From Sorex araneus (lineage: Eukaryota; Chordata; Mammalia; Eulipotyphla; Soricidae), in contig NC_073307.1 of NCBI RefSeq assembly GCF_027595985.1, forward strand, positions 120,321,678-120,385,677: a DNA stretch of 64,000 bases, read 5' to 3'. The translations under genes were made by a program, and so were the position numbers. Positions 63,791 through 64,000 of the stretch are shown here, one piece after another (the first letter of the stretch is position 1; every line of letters starts with the position of its first letter). Under the pieces are notes generated by a model. It saw nothing but the letters and a program-made list of their open reading frames with translations. It had not been told where the DNA came from and did no database searches.

Positions 63791-64000
63791 AGGAGTGGCT
63801 GGCTCAGCGCGGCCCGTCTCTGCCCTCACCCCGCTCTTGGGTATCATCTGGGAAGAGGTAATGGGCACAGGATATAGGAGCTCACGTGCATCCGCGTCTG
63901 CCGCGGAGCTGGGGAGACAGTCTGGACTCTGAGTTCTCCAGCATTCCTCCCCCTGATGGGGCGAGCCTGCGTGCCCTTGGACCAGGGGTGGGGTGGGGAT

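Overview
This is nuclear DNA from a mammal. Two multi-exon genes have GT-AG introns, promoter CpG islands and poly(A) signals. Ancient L2, MIR and L1M relics are present. The window is packed with one tRNA-derived SINE family of about 180 bp. Its consensus runs from a GGGGCTGGAGCGATAGCACA head through a GGTTCGATTCC B-box to a GTGTGACCCAAAAAGCA(A)n tail. I associate this family with shrews (SOR SINEs of Sorex), so the likely source is a Sorex-type shrew. That is inferred from the repeats only.

The gene order matches the human 11p15.1 block TMEM86A - IGSF22 - PTPN5. Positions 1-15.4 kb are gene-free intergenic DNA: SINEs, a broken L1M relic, a short L1-derived insertion, a large tetranucleotide microsatellite and L2/MIR fragments. 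TMEM86A (+ strand) starts in a CpG island at 15.5-16.3 kb. It has three coding exons (240 codons) and a poly(A) signal near 20.7 kb. A second CpG island at 23.58-24.04 kb, with a perfect CRE palindrome and ~44-bp tandem units, has no gene I can assign. From about 29.9 to 34.7 kb, possibly to 38.3 kb, lie minus-strand pieces of Ig and fibronectin-III domains where IGSF22 should be. They carry frameshifts, and one Ig exon is split by a SINE, so the gene looks dead here. A 5'-truncated processed pseudogene of CCT7 sits inside this stretch.

PTPN5 (STEP, a striatum-enriched tyrosine phosphatase) fills 41.1-56.5 kb on the minus strand. Twelve coding exons are intact, from the proline-rich N-terminal region through two membrane segments, the kinase-interaction motif and the complete phosphatase domain to the stop codon. 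The exon encoding the first ~33 residues was not found and probably lies beyond the window. Positions 56.5-64 kb are therefore most likely 5' intron.

TMEM86A (lysoplasmalogen metabolism) and PTPN5 (dephosphorylation of MAP kinases and glutamate receptors) are not known to work together; they are neighbours by conserved synteny. No CRISPR array, tRNA or rRNA gene, virus-like coding region or new multi-gene system was seen. The most unusual items are the decayed IGSF22 locus, a ~400-bp internally deleted L1 with a 16-bp target duplication, a 243-bp insert of an unrecognised repeat with an 11-bp target duplication, and the orphan CpG island.
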